Positions 10,331-22,643 of a DNA stretch of 64,000 nt are shown here, piece by piece. The notes under the pieces are model-generated. The model saw only the letters and a program-made list of their open reading frames with translations. It made no database searches and was not told where the DNA came from. The position numbers were made by a program, and so were the translations under genes. The DNA is taken from NCBI RefSeq assembly GCF_008728515.1, contig NC_044989.1, forward strand, positions 81,910,147 to 81,974,146, in the 5' to 3' direction. Each line of letters begins with the position of its first letter. The stretch's first letter is position 1. The DNA is from Papio anubis (Eukaryota; Chordata; Mammalia; Primates; Cercopithecidae).

Positions 10331-10795
10331 GTTCTGTGGATGAAATTAGTTTTTAACAGATAATCTATTATATTTCATAAATCTCAATGTGGACATTTTA
10401 AAATAAAGCATTAAGATGTTGATTAAACATCCAACCTTATATTTGATGTGTCTTTCAATTATAATTTGTAACTTTTTGTTTTTCTGTCTCTATAATTTGT
10501 AACTTTTCATTTTTCTTTCTCTTTCTCTTTTTGTTTTTCTTTCTCTAGTTTAGTGGTGTAATTTAAAATCAGTGGCTTCATAAGCTCAAAAAAAATTTGT
10601 TTTCTATCAAATCAAATATATGTTTATATTTGTATATCTGTATATGTTTACAAAACTGTTGGATAATACCTGCTTAAATAATTGGTTTTCTAGAAAATTA
10701 TTGCTTTCAGGATGTCCATGGGGATATAACATTGAATGCCTGAATTATTAGCAAAGTTATCATATGGCCAAGACTTTGATTATAAGCTGTGGTAA
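10331..10795. other. AT/pyrimidine-rich sequence, no feature
   Basis: AT-rich, with a local direct repeat of tataatttgtaactttt (about 10460 and 10491) and a ttctttctc tract at 10510-10550. No gene. Confidence 0.4.
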
Positions 10796-10905
10796 CCAGC
10801 CTTTCAAATAGACCCCCATGATCTCTGCCTCCTGGTATTCACATTCTCGTGTATTCCTTCTCACATTTTACCAGGCTTGGTAGGTGTGATCATTAGCATA
10901 TGGTA
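10796..10905 (+). mobile_element. LTR-like fragment (same family as 58974-59878)
   Basis: 'ggtaaccagcctttcaaata', 'gatctctgcctcctggtatt', 'acattctcgtgtattccttc' and 'agcatatggtagaat' follow the 5' part of a common MaLR-like LTR. The rest is missing. Confidence 0.5.
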
Positions 10906-11255
10906 GAATAAAAATGTAAGAAAATATTTTTATAAACTTGGAGATAGGAAAAGCTTTCAAAAGTCATAAACAATACTCTGAAACAAAATAAAATATTTAC
11001 TTGTCTAAGTATAAAAGCATTAACAAATACTATGGCAAAACAAGGATAAGAAGAGTAACATTTTTTCATTAAAAGTTTAAACAATGCACCATAATTTGAA
11101 GAAAATTTAAAAATATATACAAAAGAAATATTTATAACAGAAAAATCTACAAATTTTTAAGGTAAAACATAATAAAAACAACAAATGGGCTAAAAGCAAA
11201 TGAATAACGCCTTAAAGTAATAGCAATAAAATTGTATTAACACATTAAAATACAT
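10906..11255. other. AT-rich sequence, no recognised feature
   Basis: Low GC, no convincing frame or named repeat. Confidence 0.35.
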
Positions 11256-11695
11256 GATCATTCAAATTAAGGTGATAATAATATGTCATTTCCGACCCAT
11301 TTCATAAAAATTTAAAATGAGAGATAGTAATTATTGTAGTCAAGGGGATGAGGGAAATGTTACATTATAAATAGTGTAATCTTAAGTACAATTTAGTAGG
11401 ATATATCAAAATAACAAAGCGTACATTCCCTTTAAAGCATTGATACTTCTTCTAATAACAGTATATAGAAAAACTTACACATATGAAAAAATATATGGCA
11501 ATGCTATTTATTACAGCAGATTTTATAATAAAATGTTAGAAATGACACAAATGGTCATTGATAAAGGAATGCATAAGTTCTCTTACATGCATATTATTGA
11601 ACCTCACATAGCAATTAAAAACAGTGATACATATCTATATGTAGTGACCAGAAATTATATCTAATATTGAAAAGTAGATTAAAGTGGATTATGTA
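11256..11695 (+). mobile_element. Old L1M (L1MC/MD-like) 3' region
   Basis: Decayed but ordered blocks of an old L1 3' region: 'caaggggatgagggaaat' (11341), 'gtacattccctttaaagc' (11420), 'tggcaatgctatttattaca' (11494), 'aatggtcattgataaaggaa' (11550) and 'acatatctatatgtagtgac' (11628). No coding capacity. Confidence 0.6.
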
Positions 11696-12387
11696 TGTGA
11701 TACCAAAGGTAAAGGCAACTAAAGAAAAATAGACCAACTAAACATCATCAAAATTAAAAACTTTTGTCTGGATGTGGTGGCTCACACCTGTAATAGCAGC
11801 ACTTTGGGAGGCAGAGGTGGGCAGATCACTTGAGGCCAGGAGTTTGAGACCAGCCTGGCCAGCGTGACAAAACCCCATTTTTACAAAAAGTACAAAACTA
11901 GCCTGGTGTTGTGGCGAGAGCCTGAAATTATAGCTACTCAGGAGGCTGAGGCACCAAAATTGCTTGAACCGGTGTGGCGGAGGTTGCAGTTGGCCAAGAT
12001 CGGGCCACCACACTCCAGCCTGGGTGACAGAACCAGATATCATCTCAAAAAAAAAAAAAAAACCAAAAAAAAAAACAAAAACAAAACAAAACAAAACAAA
12101 ACCTTGTGCATGAAAGGAAACTATTGATGAAATAATTTAAAAAAAAAAGCATACAGACTGAAAGAAACATTTGCAAATTATGTATCTGGTAAGAGAGAAA
12201 CATCCAGGATATACACAGCATTCCTAAAACTCAACAAGAACAATAAAAACTCAATTAAAAAATGAGATGGAATAGACATTTCTTCAGAGGAGACATACAA
12301 ATGGCCAATAAGCACATGAGAAGATGCTCAATATCACTAATCTTTAGGGGAACACAAAACAATACCACAATGAGATACTATAATATG
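11696..12387 (+). mobile_element. Old L1M ORF2 segment, split by an Alu
   Basis: 'aaaggcaactaaagaaaaat' (11711), 'catcatcaaaattaaaaact' (11743), 'acatttgcaaattatgtat' (12166), 'acaaatggccaataagcaca' (12296) and 'ccacaatgagatac' (12365) track L1 ORF2. It is interrupted by an Alu and then by a younger L1 segment at 12388. Its 3' UTR reappears at 13884. Confidence 0.75.
11767..12101 (+). mobile_element. Alu element (old, AluJ/S-like)
   Basis: Sense Alu starting 'tctggatgtggtggctcac', both arms, and a long heterogeneous A-rich tail (12046-12101) with aaaac units. It lies within the L1 'aaaaacttttgtgc' site, whose halves flank it (11757-11766 and 12098-12108). Confidence 0.93.
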
Positions 12388-13883
12388 TCACAGTGCAAAA
12401 ATCACAGCATTCCTCTATACCAATAACAGACAAATAGAGAGCCAAATCATGAGAACTCCCATTCACAATTGCTACAAAGAGAATAAAATACCCAGGAATA
12501 TGACTTACAAGGGATGTGGAGGACCTCTTCAAGGAGAACTACAAACCACTGCTCAAGGAAATAAGAGAAAACACAAATAAATGGAAAAACATTCCATGCT
12601 CATGGATAGGAAGAATCAGTATTGTGAAAATGGGCATACCACCCAGAGTAATTTATAGATTCAGTGCTATCCCCATCAAGCTACCATTGACTTTCTTCAC
12701 AGAATTGGAAAAAAACTACTTTATATTTCATATGGAACTAAAAAAAGAGGCTGCATAGCCAAAACAATCCTAAACAACAGGAACAATGCTGGAGGCATCA
12801 TGCTACCTGACTTCAAACTATACTACAAGGCTACAGTAACCAAAACAGCATGGTATTGGTACCAAAACAGAGATATAGACCAATGGGACAAAACAGAGGC
12901 CTCAGAAATAACACCACACATCTACAACCATCTGATCTTTGACAAACCTGACAAAAACAAGAACTGGGGAAAGATTCCCTATTTAACAAATAGTGTTGGG
13001 AAAACTGGCTAGCCATATGCAGAAAACTGAAACTGGACCCCTTCCTTACACGTTATTCAAAAATTAACTCAAGATGGATTAAAGACTTAAATGTAAGACC
13101 TGAAACCATAAAAACCCTAGAAGAAAACCTAGGCAATACTATTCAGGACATAGGCGTGGGTTTCGTGACTAAAACACTAAAAGCAATGCAACACAAGCCA
13201 AAGTTGACAAATGGGATCTAATTAAACTGAAGAGCTTCTGCGCAACAAAAGAAACTACCATCAGAGTGAACAGGCAACCTACAGAATGGGAGAAAATTTT
13301 TGCAATCTACTCATCTGAGAGAGGGCTAATATCCAGAATCTACAAAGAACTTAAACAAATTTACAAGAATAAAACAACCGCATCAAAAAGTGAGCAAAGG
13401 ATATGAACAGACACTTTTCAAAAGAAGACATTTATGTAGCCAACAAACATGAAAAAACCCTCATCATCCCTGGTCATTAGAGAAATGCAAATCAAAACAA
13501 TAGTGAAATACCATCTTACGCCAGTCAGAATGGTGATCCTTAAAAAGTCAGGAAACAACAGTTGCTGGATAGGATGTGGAGAAATAGGAATGCATTTACA
13601 CTGTTGGTGGGAATATAAATTAGTTCAACCATTGTGGAAGAAGTGTGGCAATTCCTCAAGAGTCTAGAACCAGAAATACCATCTGACCCAGCAATCCCAT
13701 TACTGGGTATATACACGACAGATTATAAATCATTCTACTATAAAGACACATGAACACGTATGTTTATTGCAGCACTATTCACAATAGCAAAGACTTGGAA
13801 CCAACCCAAATGCCCATCAATGATAGACTGGATAAAGAAAATGTGGCACATATACACCATGGAATACTATGCAGCCATAAAAA
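12388..13883 (+). pseudogene. Primate L1 ORF2 C-terminal segment lacking 3' UTR
   Basis: Much less decayed than the surrounding L1M. It runs from 'gtgcaaaaatcac' just after the reverse transcriptase motif region to 'gcagccataaaaa' near the ORF2 end, and is colinear with 26950-28443 of the full-length L1 in this window. It includes the region for the C-terminal cysteine/histidine motif (about 13555-13640). Frames are interrupted by stops and indels. It has neither a 5' region nor a 3' UTR/poly-A, and I see no flanking duplication. It sits in an older L1M that has lost a few hundred bases at the junction. Confidence 0.8.
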
Positions 13884-14285
13884 TTGTGGATAAACAAAAT
13901 GGGATATACACACACAATGGGACATTACTCAATTTTTAAAAAGGAGCAAAATTTTTACAAATTCTGCAACATGGATGAACCCTGATGATATACCAAGTGA
14001 AATATGCCAGCCACACAAAAAAATCAAGTACTGTATGAGGTACTTAGAGTAATCAAATTCATAGAGAGAGAAAGTAGGATGATGGTTGCTAGAGGCCGAG
14101 GCAGGAGAGAAGGGAATGAGAAGCAGCTTTGTAATGGGTATAGAGTTTCAGTATCACAAGTTGAAAACAGTATTGGAAGTTGGGTGCCCAACAATGTGAA
14201 TGTACTTTACATTACTGAACTGCACATTTAAAGTGATTAAGATGGTAAGTTTTATGTTTTATGTATTTTTCTGCAATTAAAAAAT
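13884..14285 (+). mobile_element. Old L1M 3' end (continuation of 11696-12387)
   Basis: 'gtggataaacaaaatgggat', 'caacatggatgaaccctgat', 'gagtaatcaaattcatagag', 'gatggttgctagagg', 'gggtatagagtttcagt' and 'atgtgaatgtactttacatt' followed by 'cacatttaaagtgattaaga' are the terminal part of an old L1. The terminal A-rich end is at about 14275-14285. Confidence 0.75.
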
Positions 14286-15525
14286 AAGAAAAACTTAAAG
14301 CAACTTATGAAATAATATGGACAGTATATTCCTGTTTTTACAGAATATACATACATAATCTGCGTGCATTTGTAAAGTATATTGAGGGCTAAAACTCTGA
14401 AAATTATAACAGATATTAGGGCAGAAATAAATAAATTTTCACACTTCATAGTTGAAAAATTATTTGCATTTTTATGAGTATGTATTATATTATTTAATTT
14501 ACTATCACAGATAATTGAAAAATAACACATTAGTGGTTTGTAGAATTTCTCATGTAAAATGATAGCTTGATAGACAATTTGTATAGCTCCTCTCATTTGT
14601 CTTTGACTCAAATTCTTTAATTTGGAAATTACTAACAGCTGCAAGTGCAGATGTAAGGTTCACAATTTAGAATCAAAATCACCTTAGCTATGGATTGTAG
14701 GAAAAGGAAGCCAGGGAGTTTGCATCCATAGGTAATACTGATGGGCAGCCACCCCAATACTCTGTAAACTCTCTTTTTTCTATACCTTTTAAAGTTGATG
14801 TTCATTTTTACCATATTGCATTAGAACATTTCATTATGTGGCAAAGAAAGCCATGTGAGTCATAGCCCCATTTATTATTGTATCTAGATTAGTCCTAGAT
14901 AATTACCTAGCTACATAGAAGCTAACCTCTCAAGTTGGAGAGAAGGAAAATAACTTCCTTTCCTATTCAATCAACTGCCTAATCTCTAATTTCCCTAGCC
15001 TCTTTTATGTCAGCTACCAACTGCGTTTTGTCTGTAATCTTACTTTTGAATAAACAAGGTGTTTGGGAATCCTGAAAACACTGTTATTTTTGTGAAGTCT
15101 GTCCTAGTCTCTCAAAGAGGGAAAGTCACTGAAGGCATTACTATTGGTCCTCAGTGGGTATGGGGTTGGGAATAGCATTGGAATTTATCTACAAAGTAAG
15201 TTCTGCGCCTTGTTATAATGTTCATGCTGGTTCCCCTTCCACCTAATTTCAATATAGTCTCAATAAGCTTCTTCTTTAAGGGTTATGCTCCCCAGGATAA
15301 TTTGGACTTTTCTGTAAATAAAGTAATTGGGTTAAAGGGATATAAGCCAGGAGTGGGATATAAAATTTTTCTGAGGGTGAGTATATTATTCATTTGAATG
15401 GAGCCTGCAGAACCCACAAATTACAATAGCTGTGTGGCAGTCAGGTCTACCTATGTGCATGGCCTGCTTAGTCAGGCAGAAAACAGTACCATGTAGTATT
15501 TAAATAACACTGATAATATTTATTA
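14286..15525. other. Unique AT-rich sequence
   Basis: No repeat or gene recognised. A 130-codon minus-strand open frame (14644-14252) is hydrophobic and low in complexity, with no motif, and is most likely a chance frame. Confidence 0.45.
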
Positions 15526-15790
15526 GGAACTTGCTTTATATTTTGCACTGTTTTAGGTGCTGGGCTTTAGAATTGGAGAGATCTACATTCTAAATTCACT
15601 GTATCATTTCTAGTTGTGTGACTTGGGGCAGATTTCTAACTTCACTGGTCTTTTGCTTATTTCTAAAATAGAGATATGAAAACACTTGCCTGGCAGGATT
15701 GTTGTGAGGATTAAACCTATCATGCATTTTATGTGTTTAGCAGAGCACCTTACACAAAATAATCATTTGCTTGTATTTTAATTATTTCCC
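15526..15790 (+). mobile_element. MIR element
   Basis: MIR core: 'tagttgtgtgacttggggca' (15612), 'cttatttctaaaatagagat' (15656), 'ggattgttgtgaggattaaa' (15697) and 'agcagagcacctta' (15740) in the order of the tRNA-derived MIR SINE. Confidence 0.85.
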
Positions 15791-17714
15791 ATAGACTGGC
15801 CTCACTATGATTTTTGGCATTCTAGTTTATGACTCAGAAAATCCAGCTATTTTGCTTCACTTTGGTCAAAGCATATGTTAATGAATTTTTATTTTCACAC
15901 TCTGTTTAAAGCAATTAGGTATAACTTCTATTTATTCTTTCCTTCTCCTGATTCTCTGTGTATTTCTTAGTATCTTAATGGCTGACAGCAAAGTGATGAA
16001 ATTTTCATTTCAAAATGGAAAAAGTCATACAATTTTCAAAGCAACAAATTTAAAAAAGACTTTTGATTCTGTTATATCAGATGCAATAGAATTACTTCTA
16101 TTTACTATTGTGTTTTCGATGAATATTGTGGTTTCACAGACTTTGATTGTATAGTAATCTCATCCTCCAACCCTCCTTTTATTAAAAAAAATGCATATAT
16201 ATATATATAAATGATGAACACTTATATACATACACATATAATTTGTTTATTGATTTTTCAGCACCTGCACATTCAGAAACAATCAGAGCAGAGCAAGAGA
16301 GATTACCTATAACCCAGGGTCACTCCTGTCTCTGCCAGAGTGGGGTCTGTAAAAACGCAGACTAAGTGACCACCTTCCTTGAGTTAACCAGATGGTGCTA
16401 CTTAGCCTGAAAAATGTCACCTCCCATTGGGCCTTGTAAGATCATTGTTAGAATTCAAAACTACTTTCTATGGGAAGGTGTCATGTAAAGAGAAGTTAAA
16501 TAAAATGAGGGAAAAGGAATTTCCAGGACATGGAGGCCTAAATATTGTGACGTTTTCAATTTAAATATTTTGGGGGGATGTGAACCTTTTAGGGTCAGAA
16601 AGTGCATTTATGGCCTGAATAAGGACTGAGACATGATGAATGATAAAGGAGAGAATGCTCTGCGAACACACACTGTTTAAGATTAGTGCCCCCTAGTTAC
16701 TTTAATAGGCGTGATAAAGAGGGTTTAGGGTGGGATGGAGGTAGAGATTAGAGTGACCAACTGGAGATTTGAGTGACCAACTGGAAGTACATACAGTATT
16801 CATAGACATTTTCTTTTTTTTGAATAGAGGTACTCCACTTTGTGGCCTTCATTGGCCTCCTTATCACAATGCTTTCGACTCTGGTCACTCAGTAAATTCT
16901 GGAGCATTTGAGATGTTTAATTTTATAGATCTGAAAGCTAATTACATGGTGATGTGGCTGGCTGATTTAGAATTGACGTTGTCTGTTTTATATAATCCCT
17001 ACCACCTCTCACGTGAAGCAAAGTTGGGTCACTTGACCAGTTTTACTCAATTTCTTGGATTTGTTATGAGGATGCAACTGGGATCCTAAAAGCAGATCTC
17101 AGGTTATTATTTTAGAAATTTTATAGTATAACAAAACAACAGGCTACACAGAAGTAGAATCATGTTCATAGTTGGTACTAAATGCATCTTTGTTAAATAA
17201 ATGAATATAAACAAATATCACTGCTACTCAGTTCAATGGGATATTGTGTAGTATATTAGATGACATAATTATACTTTTTCTTGATATACATTGTGTAATT
17301 TTAATAGAGACCAAACTTACATGAGACAGAGTGGGCAATTGCCCCATGACCTCAACTCTAAGGCTTTCATGTACTGCATCTGCAAAAATCAGGAGCAAAA
17401 ATAAGTTATCTACAATGATTCTTATGAGTGACATTTTACCTCTAGAAGTTTGTATGCTTGGAATTCATGAACATCTTCTTTTTAATAGTAAGTTTACGTT
17501 CATTAAGCCTCTTATGTTAAAGGGCTTGAATACATGTCTTGATAGATTTTGAAAAATATTGTAAAAATGTAGTTCATGAAAATCATCAGCAAACATTATT
17601 GAAGAGATCATAACTTTTATAGGAAAATGAAAGCAAAAGGAAAATAATGTTCAGGTATTTGGTCATATCGAGCCCACAGAGAGAAGAGACCCTGTTTTGT
17701 CAGAGTAGTCAAGT
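15791..17714. other. Mostly unique sequence with a short AT microsatellite
   Basis: A (TA)n-like tract at 16194-16210 and a direct repeat of gagtgaccaactgga (16751 and 16771) are the only structures noted. Open frames at 16769-17089 and 17331-17552 have no recognisable domains. Confidence 0.45.
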
Positions 17715-18091
17715 TGTATTAATCCATTCTCACAGTGCTATAAAGATATTACCTGAGACTGGGTAATTTATAAAGGAAAGAGGATTAATTGACTCACAGT
17801 TCTGCATGACTGGGGATGCCTCAGGAAACTTACAATCATGGGGAGAAGGGAAGCAGGCACCTTTCTTCACAAGGTGGCAGGAAAGAGGAGAGCCGAGGAA
17901 GACCTTCCAGACACTTATAAAACCATCAGTTCTTGTGAGAACTCATCACCACAACAGTATGGGGAAAACCATCCCCATGGCCCAATCACCTCCCTCCCTC
18001 GACATGTTGGGATTACAGGTCCCTCCCTTGACACGTAGGGATTACAATTCAAGATGGGATTTGGGTGGAGACACAGAGCCAAACCATATCA
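17715..18091 (-). mobile_element. MST-type MaLR solo LTR
   Basis: Antisense LTR from tgtattaatccattctcaca to ccatatca, with 'tgagactgggtaatttat', 'ttcttcacaaggtggcagg', 'aaccatcagttcttgtgaga' and 'gatttgggtggagacacaga'. Flanks CAAGT (17710-17714) and CAGGT (18092-18096) are a plausible 5 bp target-site duplication with one change. A repeated 'gggattaca ... ccctcccttgacacgt' unit at 17985-18040 is a small internal duplication. Confidence 0.88.
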
Positions 18092-20160
18092 CAGGTCTTA
18101 TCAGTAATTTAGTAATATGTAAATCTATAGATTTAAACAAATTCATAACTGAACACAAATTGCAACAGATCAATAATGAATGTTTACAGTGTTGTATTTG
18201 GAACAATCCTAGTGTTACATTTGTATGTATCTTGAATGTCAATCATAATTGATTAATTAATGGGAACATGGCAGCACAGAGGCTGTGTATTCACTGTTGT
18301 TATAACCATGTATTGTAAGAAATGAATATGTAGTGTTAAGAAAAAGTTGACACAACTCCAGGCAATGGAATTAAAATGGCATAAAAAGGACAGCATAGGA
18401 AAGCTCAGCCTACCTTTCTGTCAGCTTTAACCTGTGTGCCCCTCCCTAAGCAAATGACAATGCTGCAGATGACACCAGTCAGCAGCCTTGAGAGGCATTT
18501 TCTGTAATGAATTGGCAGCAGAGCAGCAGTGATCTCTCCATTTTTACTTCTACCTTTTGTATTAAATTGCACAACCTGAGGACAAGAATTCAGCTTTTTA
18601 TCTGGATGTGTATTGGGGTTTGCTATGTGAAATGTCTTCATTATTCTCAAATAACCTTTCCCTTGAATATAGAAACTGTCACCTTTGACAAAACATAGCA
18701 GTCCAAAGAGATCAATATTCAGTCTCCTTTCCAGATGTTGTAAAGAAATGAGTGAGTTCCCAGAATGCTTTAGACTAATTTCACAGCAAGATGTAAAAAG
18801 AATAAATTTCTTCTCACCCCAGCCAGCAATCTGTTAAAGCTCTGAAGCATAAGGCCAGGTATTTCTCGCACCGTGGTTTTTGTCCCATTGACTATACGTA
18901 TGTGCCATTGTTATTCAAGACAATGACTGACTCCAACTGGCCAACCAATTTTCTCTATAGAACCTTGAAACTGCTAATACTTGATGGTGAATTTAACACT
19001 ATTGGCAGGATATTTGCATTTATATGTATTTTAAATATGTCTGTAAAATAGGTGGCAATTTTAGCTTGGTGAAGGAATTTATCTTTTCTTCATCTCTAAC
19101 TTAACAACATACTGAACCACCCTCCTAGGCAGAGGTGGAACATCAATCCTGTTGTACAATTACTCTATGCCAGAGAGTCCCATTGTTAGTGCCAACAAAG
19201 ACTTCAGAATTCATCTGGTTGACTTACTAAAACCTGGAGAGGTTACGTTACTCATAGTCTCTTATATAGCAGTACTAAATTTAATTGTAGACTAAGAATA
19301 ATCTGTAATTATTCTTGATTTATTTAATAACAGAATCAGTTCCAGAAACCAAATCACCAAGTCAAATATTCTATCATGTACTCCCTGTTAACCAAAATCT
19401 CATCATCTAGTCTTTGTTTTAAAGTAGGGAAGGGGAAGGAAGAAGAGAAACTATAATTTTAAAAATGTTTATGATGCATAAAATATTATGCTAAATATTG
19501 CCACACATATCTACTTTAATCCCCAGAATGCCCCTGCAAGTTATATATGAATATCACTAATTTTTAAATTCTAGCAAAATAAAATCAGAATGTTTAATTA
19601 CTATTGCCCAATGCTCTACAGTTAATGAAACATCCATGAATCTGCTTTGTATAATTCTGTTGCTAAAGTTCAACTGCACCAAAAAAAAAAAAAAAAAAAA
19701 AAAAGAATTCTTCAGGTTCTTTTGCAGGGGCACCCTGGAGTGCTCTGACTAAATACCGAAGATAAATACTGAGGTTATGTTTTCTGCTGCCCTTATTAGT
19801 CTAACTCTTGTTTCCCCTGCCCATATCAGTCAGGGGAACAAAAAGGAAATTTAGGTGAAATAGTTATGGAGAATGAATGTGCTTTGCCTCTCTGTCAGCT
19901 CTCCATGGTGTCACTGCGGAACCATGACTCTTCCATTTCAGTTCTATCTCCTGTTTGTAATGGAGCTCACCTCTCCTCCTTGCGGTTGCTATCCACTTGG
20001 GGCAGGCTTGTTTTTCTCAACTTGGATGATTCTGCTGCAGAACCACACAGTTTCACTAGTTGTCACTGCCCGTGCCTTATAATGTCTCCCTACCAAGTGA
20101 CTGCTAATGTTATTCCTGCTTCCTGGTTCAAATCTTACCAGAGTTACACCTTGTCTTAAT
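18092..20160. other. Unique sequence with one poly-A run
   Basis: No gene or named repeat recognised. A 25 bp A run lies at 19680-19704 without an attached retroelement body that I can identify. Open frames at 19866-20159 have no known domain. Confidence 0.45.
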
Positions 20161-20389
20161 GTTTACCTTTGCTGCCATCACTCCTTATGTCTCTGCTAAT
20201 GTTGTCCATTTGAATACCAGCTCCTTCAGAGCTGCAGCAAGGCTCACAAAAGTGCAAGAGTGTTCTTCTTGAGTCCTTTCATTAGGATTCAACAAAGCCC
20301 TTCTCTTTCTCTTTTCTTATGGATGCTCCAGGGTTACAAATAATATATTAAGCTTCATCCCTCACTTTTGAATCAACCTTGCTGGTTAT
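20161..20389. repeat. Tandem duplication, copy 1
   Basis: A unit of about 229 bp ('ttacctttgctgccatcact' to 'cttgctggttat') is repeated directly at 20405-20738. Shared blocks include 'ccatcactcctt', 'gcaagagtgttct', 'aggattcaacaaagccctt', 'ttatggatgctccagggtt' and 'tatattaagctt'. The copies differ at dozens of positions, so the duplication is old. Confidence 0.85.
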
Positions 20390-20404
20390 GTTTTTAATAT
20401 GTAT

Positions 20405-20738
20405 GCTTACCTTTGTTTCCATCACTCCTTCTGCCTCTGTTAATGTTGTTCATTTTAATAGTAGCTCTATCAGAACTTCAGCAAGACCCACAGAAGCGCA
20501 AGAGTGTTCTATGTTTCTTGGTTCCTTTCATAAGGATTCAACAAAGCCCTTGTCTCTTTTCTCCCATCCAAGTACTAACCAGGCCCGACCCTGCTTAGCT
20601 TCCCAGATCAGACAAGCTCGGGCGTGTACAGGGTGGTATGGCTGTAGATGCCCTTCTCTCTTTTCTTATGGATGCTCCAGGGTTACAAATAGTATATTAA
20701 GCTTGGTCCCTCACTTTTGAGTCTACCTTACTGGCTAC
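20405..20738. repeat. Tandem duplication, copy 2 (carries a 5S insertion)
   Basis: Second copy of the 20161-20389 unit. It is longer by about 105 bp, which is explained by the 5S rRNA-like insertion and its target-site duplication at 20546-20665. Confidence 0.85.
20561..20649 (-). pseudogene. 5S rRNA retropseudogene, 3'-truncated
   Basis: The reverse complement matches 5S rRNA nucleotides 1 to about 89: GTCTACGG-like start (here with changes), CATACCACCCTG, GGAAGCTAAGCAGGGTCGGG-type block and TTAGTACTTGGATGGGAG. The last 32 or so nucleotides are absent. It is flanked by gcccttgtctcttttc (20546-20561) and gcccttctctcttttc (20650-20665), a 16 bp duplication with one mismatch, so it entered by L1-type retrotransposition. 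The internal promoter C box is cut and the sequence has several substitutions, so it is not expected to make 5S RNA. Confidence 0.9.
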
Positions 20739-22419
20739 ATACATACATATGTATGTCAACATGGCAGAGAACACTACATTGATACCATAAAATGTTTCAA
20801 AGAAACACTGTTTTATCTTGTTATTATCAATCCATCTCTCAGTCCAGTGTTGAGACCCTTCAACTCTTTTCTTCTTCAGGATGCACTTTAAGGGCACTAT
20901 TTCTGAATACTGGAAAGAGATAGGTTTCATTTGGGAGAGACTGTCCAGAGACTCACTCCACATTCCTGATATGATTCTTTGACAGTTTTCCTAAAGGACT
21001 CATTAAATGCTCATGCAAAGAAAACTCCTGTTATAACATCTGACTTCTCAGCATCTCTTACAGTGTATGTCAGTTATAGTTCCTTCTGGAAGTCTCATAG
21101 TACTCATTTGGGCCAAAATGAAATAGAACCTGTCTTAGTTGGCTGTTTCTTCTTGTTATAGATTTTACCAGAATTGTTTAATTCAACCAGTGACTACATT
21201 CACCTCTTAAGATCACACAGTCGTTTACCTCAGCAGTCACAATTACCCTAATGAGTAAATCTGAAGAGATTCTTTAAATGAAATTGCTAAGAAAATATTT
21301 CAATAATCAGAAAGAGCATGGGGCTCATCCAAAAAGCAGCTATTTAGAATGGGTGTCATAATTGTGAGACTCAGAGGAGCATCATATCAAATAACTCAGT
21401 CAATGATAGAGAAATAAAAATGAAGGGAGAGATTTCAGGAAACTATGAAAACAAACAAAAGAACCCATAGCATCTAGATTGCAATATGCGTGAGTTTCAG
21501 TGAAGATGATATTGCTCCAAATATGGGGACAGTTGTGGTCGAGGGTCACTACTTTCATGAATGGTCATCAATTTTGATGAAGTCATAAGATGACATGTTA
21601 TTTTCAATTAAATGAAGAAAATACTCCCAGGGTACATCAAATTCATTGATTATTTTTTTCTCTTTATTCCTGGCTGTTTCTACTAGTAGTTGTAATGCTT
21701 GAGTTTTTTTCTTTTTTATGATTGGCTTATCTTTTGCTATTGCTGTGGACTAGATGCCACTTGGCACCACCATATGGGCTCGTTTACTTCCTGCTTTAAT
21801 TTATTTTTTTCCAGCTGTCCAGCTTCAATCAGAGTCCAGTTTATTCTAGATTATGAATAGTTAATAATTATTCACTCACAGTCATTCTCCTACCATACCA
21901 TAGAGAAGGCATGATCCCTGCCCATGCATGTATAATATGGGTCCAACTCTCCTGCTCCTTCCTCCTTAAATGCATCAGCATATATTCAGGCACCTGTCTG
22001 TAATGCTGGTTGTTGCTTTCCTCTCCAGGAGCTAGTAGGAACACAGTGACCACAGATATAGCCTAAAAACAGGGTTGAGTGTCAAAAACATGCACTTCCT
22101 TGCTATTTCACATTTCTTAGCCTTTGGTGAGAATGCTTATCATATCTACCACCTTCACACTCATCCCAACTTCTGGGAAACTTAGTTAAATTTTGTCACT
22201 TATTGGAATCCTAGTCTGAAAAACCAGCTGATTGACTGTTTGGGATGTTAATAATTTAATGATCTACTCAATCCACTTGGGAATGCTCAAAGTCCTTTAT
22301 AGAGAGCAAGAGAAGAGCTAATACCCTGGATCATTAAGAGCTACTACCCTGGATCATTATGTGGTTAAAACCTAGGCCAGGGTATCATAATACAATGGTT
22401 TGGAAATGAGTGAAGAAAC
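20739..22419. other. Unique sequence, no recognised feature
   Basis: No gene or repeat recognised. A palindromic 'acatacatacatatgtatgt' lies at 20738-20757. Confidence 0.4.
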
Positions 22420-22612
22420 CAGAAAGCTATAAATCCAAATCTTGCTCTCCTACTTTCTCAATGAATAACATGATTTAGGTTGTGTGAGCTTCATTTTCCT
22501 CTTAATACAGACATAGCTGTGTCTATGGATATTGTTAAGACTGAGTGAGAAAGTGTATATAAAAAGCTTATCTCAGGCTCAGTACAAATGAGCACTCATT
22601 AAGTCAAAGCTG
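22420..22612 (+). mobile_element. MIR element (diverged)
   Basis: 'aaatccaaatcttgctctcc', 'ggttgtgtgagcttcatttt' and 'ttgttaagactgagtgagaa' follow the MIR core in order. It ends just before the insertion site of the full-length L1. Confidence 0.65.
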
Positions 22613-22643
22613 TTATTATGATTAAGAATCAATAGCATCATTT

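Noticed and set aside
14252..14644. 130-codon minus-strand frame
   Set aside because: AT-rich, no domain, no codon bias that I can see and no supporting splice or promoter context; its downstream part overlaps the L1M end.
20561..20649. Functional 5S rRNA gene
   Set aside because: About 32 nucleotides of the 3' end are missing, the C box is cut, and target-site duplications show it is a retrocopy.
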